Shown in pieces: positions 60,984-64,000 of a stretch of DNA of 64,000 nucleotides (the stretch's first letter is position 1; each line of letters starts with the position of its first letter). The notes below the pieces were generated by a model. The model searched no databases. It was given only the letters and a program-made list of their open reading frames with translations, and was not told the DNA's origin. The position numbers and the translations under genes were made by a program. The DNA comes from Ferrimonas balearica (GTDB taxonomy: Bacteria; Pseudomonadota; Gammaproteobacteria; Enterobacterales; Shewanellaceae). The DNA is taken from the NCBI RefSeq assembly GCF_019802055.1, contig NZ_JAHVHW010000005.1, forward strand, positions 62,001-126,000. The letters run 5' to 3'.

Positions 60984-61715
60984 ATGAATATCCTTAGCTT
61001 CCCCCCTCATCGCGTACTGCTTGCGCCCCTTGCTCCGGCCTCGTTGAATGCCGACTGGTTTGATCCAGAGTGGCTGACGGCCCAAGGGTGGGTCACGGGA
61101 AGCTCAGACAGCTCTGGCCGTAATCCTGCCTGGTTCTTCCAACAGGACGGGCAGGAGTATGTGCTTCGCCACTACTGGCGGGGCGGGCTGCCGGGGAAGA
61201 TCTTTAAGGACGGCTATCTCTATCTGGGGGAAACCCGCTCACGTCCCTATGGGGAGTTGGCCCTGATGATCGCCCTTCATGAGCAGGGATTACCTGTGGC
61301 AACGCCCATTGCTGCCAGATTGACCCGAACCGGACTGACCTATCGGGCAGATCTGATCACCGCCAAATTGCCGCAAAGCCGGGATCTGGTGAAGGTGTTG
61401 AGTGGCCAGCCGATGGCAGCGGAGCGTTGGCAGGAGTTGGGCGCCGTGCTGGCCCGATTCCACCGGGCCGGTGTTTATCACGCGGATCTCAATGCCCGGA
61501 ACATCCTGCTGAGCCAGGAGCAGTTCTATCTGATCGACTTTGACCGTGGTGAACTGCGACAGCCCGGCACGGATTGGCAGCAGGCGAACCTGGCGCGTCT
61601 GCGCCGCTCCCTGCTCAAGGAGCAGGGGCGGGTTGAGAGCTTGTGCTACGACGATGGGGCCGACTGGGCGGCCCTGACGGCGGGTTACAACAAGGTGCTG
61701 GCCAGCGCCAGCTGA
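60984..61715 (+). CDS. kdkA: 3-deoxy-D-manno-octulosonic acid kinase
   Basis: 243 residues behind AAGGA. It phosphorylates O-4 of Kdo on lipid A-Kdo, typical of organisms with a single phosphorylated Kdo (Haemophilus, Vibrio, Shewanella). Kinase motifs: VLRHYWRGGLPGKIFKDGYLY, GVYHADLNARNILL (catalytic loop), and LIDFDRGELRQPG (metal). Its 3' end overlaps waaA on the other strand by 31 bases. Its presence predicts that the neighbouring WaaA is monofunctional. Confidence 0.93.
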   Translation: MNILSFPPHRVLLAPLAPASLNADWFDPEWLTAQGWVTGSSDSSGRNPAWFFQQDGQEYVLRHYWRGGLPGKIFKDGYLYLGETRSRPYGELALMIALHEQGLPVATPIAARLTRTGLTYRADLITAKLPQSRDLVKVLSGQPMAAERWQELGAVLARFHRAGVYHADLNARNILLSQEQFYLIDFDRGELRQPGTDWQQANLARLRRSLLKEQGRVESLCYDDGADWAALTAGYNKVLASAS

Positions 61716-62944
61716 CGCTCGGTGGCGCCGCGATTGGTGTCCACCACGCGCTGCCCCTGATGACCCATCTGTTCCGCCTGCTTGCGCAGTGACAGCAGAT
61801 GCTCCAACTGATCGGCAAGCTCATCGGCGTTGTTGACCAACGCCATGCCACCGGCTTGCAGCAGAGTCTGACCAATCTCCTGAAAATTGAAAAAGTGGGG
61901 GCCCATCAGCACCGGCTTGGCCAGTGCGGCGGGCTCCAGAGGATTGTGCCCACCCCGTTCGATCAGACTGCCGCCGACAAAGGCGGCGTCCGCCAGTCCG
62001 TATAGGGTCAGCAGCTCTCCCATGGTGTCGCCAATCACCACCTGAACGGCTTGCGCAACATTGCCACCTGCGCTGCGGCGCACGGTCTCAAATCCCGCCT
62101 CCTTCGCCAGGGTCTCAGCGTGCTCAAACTGCTCCGGGTGCCGAGGAACCAACAGCATCAGCAGATCGGGGTGGAGCCTCAGCAAAGCACGGTGAGCGGC
62201 CAGCGCCTGTTCAAATTCGCCCGGATGGGTAGAGCCGGCACACCAGATTTTCCGATCCCCAAACCCCGTCTCCCGGGCCTGTTGCAGGTCACCCAGGTTG
62301 GCCCGGGACAGATCCAGATCGAACTTCAGGCTGCCGCACAGGGTCAGCTTGGCGGGATCCAGTCCGAGGGTCACCAGTCGGGCTCCATCTTCCGCATTTT
62401 GCGCGGCTACCGCGTCCAGCTCGGCCAGCATGGGGCGGGTCAGCCGACGGAATCGAGCATAGCCCCGGGCGCTTCGCTCGGACATACGGGCATTGGAGAG
62501 CATCACGGGCACCTGGCGCTTGTGGCACTGGTGGATCAGATTGGGCCACAACTCGGTCTCCATCAGGACCACCAGGCTGGGGCGCAGTCGTTTAACGAAA
62601 CGCGCGACGACAAAAGGCAGGTCCAGCGGCAGATAGCAGTGCGCCACCCGGTCTCCAAAGCGCTGTCTGACTTGCTCAGAACCGCTTGGTGTAAAGGAGG
62701 TCACCAAGATAGGCTTGCCCGGATAACGCGCCATCAGTGCCTCGATCAGCGGTACGGCTGCCAGGGTCTCCCCCATGGAAGCGCAGTGCACCACGATGGC
62801 GTCATTGATTTGGGGCAGAGTCAGCCCGAATCGTTCACTCCAGCGGTGGCGATATTCCGGGTTTTTTCGGCTGCGCCACAGCAGATAGATCAATATGGCA
62901 GGCAACAGCAGAGTCAGCAGCAAGCTGTAGAGAAGGCGATTCAT
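61685..62944 (-). CDS. waaA: 3-deoxy-D-manno-octulosonic acid transferase
   Basis: 419 residues (E. coli 425). It adds Kdo to lipid IVA. N-terminal membrane anchor (about 4-22), HCASMGETLAAVPLIEAL, ILVTSFTPSGSEQVRQRFG, LVVLMETELWPNLIHQC, WCAGSTHPGEFEQAL and GGHNPLEPAALAKPVLMGPHFFNF are GT30 signatures. The order kdkA/waaA next to kbl marks the end of the LPS core locus. Confidence 0.96.
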   Translation of the reverse strand: MNRLLYSLLLTLLLPAILIYLLWRSRKNPEYRHRWSERFGLTLPQINDAIVVHCASMGETLAAVPLIEALMARYPGKPILVTSFTPSGSEQVRQRFGDRVAHCYLPLDLPFVVARFVKRLRPSLVVLMETELWPNLIHQCHKRQVPVMLSNARMSERSARGYARFRRLTRPMLAELDAVAAQNAEDGARLVTLGLDPAKLTLCGSLKFDLDLSRANLGDLQQARETGFGDRKIWCAGSTHPGEFEQALAAHRALLRLHPDLLMLLVPRHPEQFEHAETLAKEAGFETVRRSAGGNVAQAVQVVIGDTMGELLTLYGLADAAFVGGSLIERGGHNPLEPAALAKPVLMGPHFFNFQEIGQTLLQAGGMALVNNADELADQLEHLLSLRKQAEQMGHQGQRVVDTNRGATERQLALASTLL

Positions 62945-63104
62945 TGCAGGTCCCAGCGGGTATTTGGCTTGATGATAGGGAAGGGGCGATGGGCTTTCAA
63001 ATGCTAACGATTTGTGAAGCTTGCCAATGCCCGACGCTGTTCAGCCATTGGCCTGTTTGGGAGGCGATGCTACTCTAGCGGCCATCTTATGGACAGGTGA
63101 CAGT

Positions 63105-63740
63105 ATGAAAACCAAAGATCGTATCATTGAGGCCAGCTGCGAACTCTTTAATGAGCGCGGCGAACGGGCCGTCACCACCAACCACATTGCCGCCCATCTG
63201 GGCATCAGCCCGGGCAACCTCTACTATCACTTCCGCAATAAAGAGCAGATTATCCGGGCCCTGTTTGCCCAGTATGAGGCCTATCTGGAAGAGGCCTACG
63301 GGCCGGTTGAAGACCAGACCGCTTTTGGTGTGATGCAGCGTTACCTGGATGGCATGTTCCAGGGGATGTGGCGATTCCGCTTCCTGTACGCCAGTCTGCC
63401 GGAGATCCTGGCTCGGGATCCTGAGCTGCACAAACGCTACCTCCAAGCCCATCACAAGGTATTGGCCACTGCCAGCGATGCTTTGCGAATGTTAAAGGCG
63501 CAGGGGGTGATGACCATTGAAGATGACTATCTCGAAGAGTTTGCCGAAGGGATTAAAATGGTCGTCACGTTCTGGATCAGCCACCTGTACACTCAGGCTC
63601 TGGATAAACCGATTACGGAACAGGGCGTATCCCAGGGGATGCTCCAGGTACTGGCCCTGTTCCATGGCTATATTGCGGAACCGGTCCGCCCCGACTTTGA
63701 GCGTCTGGTTAAGCATTATCGGGCGATGGCCAGCGAATAA
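63105..63740 (+). CDS. TetR-family transcriptional regulator
   Basis: 211 residues from MKTKDRIIEASCELFNERG; AGGTGA upstream selects this ATG over 63021. The helix-turn-helix TTNHIAAHLGISPGNLYYHFRNKEQIIRALF is typical TetR. The ligand domain continues with a DUF6500/TetR_C-like pattern WRFRFLYASLPEIL. It is divergent from waaA and 123 bases before kbl. It could regulate either side; ligand unknown. Confidence 0.88.
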   Translation: MKTKDRIIEASCELFNERGERAVTTNHIAAHLGISPGNLYYHFRNKEQIIRALFAQYEAYLEEAYGPVEDQTAFGVMQRYLDGMFQGMWRFRFLYASLPEILARDPELHKRYLQAHHKVLATASDALRMLKAQGVMTIEDDYLEEFAEGIKMVVTFWISHLYTQALDKPITEQGVSQGMLQVLALFHGYIAEPVRPDFERLVKHYRAMASE

Positions 63741-63863
63741 TCCAAGCCTTGTCGGGCCAGTCATCAACAGGCTGCAATCCCTCCCGGTGGCGGCTAAAAT
63801 GTGCGCCACCGCTGACTCAGCGCCAAGCAACTATAACAACGAGACGGACCCATAGGAGACAGC

Positions 63864-64000
63864 ATGTCCACTTCCGCCTTTTACCAGCAGATCCGCGACC
63901 AGCTCGAGCAGGTCAAAGCGGACGGCCTGTACAAGAACGAGCGTGTGATCACCACCGCGCAGCAGGCAGCCATTGAGGTGGCCAGCGGCGAGCAGGTTAT
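63864..64000 (+). CDS. kbl: 2-amino-3-ketobutyrate CoA ligase, start
   Basis: The first 45 codons before the right window edge: MSTSAFYQQIRDQLEQVKADGLYKNERVITTAQQAAIEVASG. This is the glycine C-acetyltransferase N-terminus (E. coli MRGEFYQQLTNDLETARAEG). GGAG lies 9 bases upstream. In E. coli kbl-tdh also borders the waa genes, which supports the call. PLP enzyme of threonine degradation, normally paired with tdh. Confidence 0.9.
   Translation, partial: MSTSAFYQQIRDQLEQVKADGLYKNERVITTAQQAAIEVASGEQV

Noticed and set aside
63105-63740. FabR or SlmA paralogue
   Set aside because: The helix-turn-helix is TetR-like but the rest does not match either protein, and the true slmA is at 43877-44470.

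Overview
The window is a chromosomal segment of a GC-rich gammaproteobacterium. Core gene order matches the enteric/Shewanella/Ferrimonas group: typA / glnA-ntrB-ntrC, yihY-dtd-yiiD, gmk-rpoZ-spoT-trmH-(recG), yicC-rph-pyrE-slmA-dut-coaBC-radC-rpmB-rpmG-mutM-coaD, and waaA-kbl. CheV, SlmA, the TrmH neighbourhood and families such as DUF2959, DUF3014 and DUF4124 fit an Alteromonadales-type marine bacterium, possibly Ferrimonas-like. The genus is an inference from gene order and protein style only. No rRNA, tRNA, insertion sequence, prophage or CRISPR array was seen.

Layout. 1-7.4 kb: the end of a cation-efflux gene, then the nitrogen regulon glnA-DUF4124-ntrB-ntrC with sigma-54 and NtrC sites, and divergent typA. 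7.5-10.2 kb: an overlapping three-gene cassette (HAD phosphatase, nucleotidyltransferase-kinase fusion, nucleotidyltransferase) that looks like an activated-precursor pathway. 10.3-15.5 kb: small envelope proteins, yihY, a lipoprotein, dtd, cheV and a thioesterase. 15.6-23.5 kb: recG, an acyl-CoA synthetase, trmH, spoT, rpoZ and gmk. Dps follows at 23.7 kb.

24.2-38.8 kb holds a twelve-gene, tightly overlapping exopolysaccharide operon on the minus strand. It reads: CpsD-like ATPase, Wza-like export protein, Wzz-like co-polymerase, phosphoglycosyltransferase with a C-terminal PilZ-like domain, Wzy-like polymerase, GT2, an OmpA/seven-blade WD40/SUMF1 fusion, GT4, KpsS-like transferase, a secreted protein with an FN3-like end, a Wzx-like flippase and an HPr-kinase-like protein. 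The architecture is a Wzx/Wzy pathway with several unusual add-ons, and it is the most promising place for an undescribed system.

38.9-49.5 kb is the conserved rph-pyrE-slmA-dut-coaBC-radC-rpmBG-mutM-coaD block, with a four-gene CsgG/DUF4810/DUF799 lipoprotein operon inserted between yicC and rph. A Fur-box-plus-terminator unit with no gene inside lies between rpmG and mutM and is a candidate iron-regulated small RNA. 49.5-62.9 kb corresponds to the waa (LPS core) locus: many glycosyltransferases, UDP-glucose dehydrogenase, a UDP-glucuronate epimerase, a heptosyltransferase-like GT9, KdkA and WaaA. It also carries a more AT-rich insert with glycerol-3-phosphate cytidylyltransferase and a LicD-like protein, and nearby a TagB/TagF-like transferase. 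Together these suggest CDP-glycerol-dependent phosphoglycerol decoration of the LPS. The window closes with a TetR regulator and the start of kbl.
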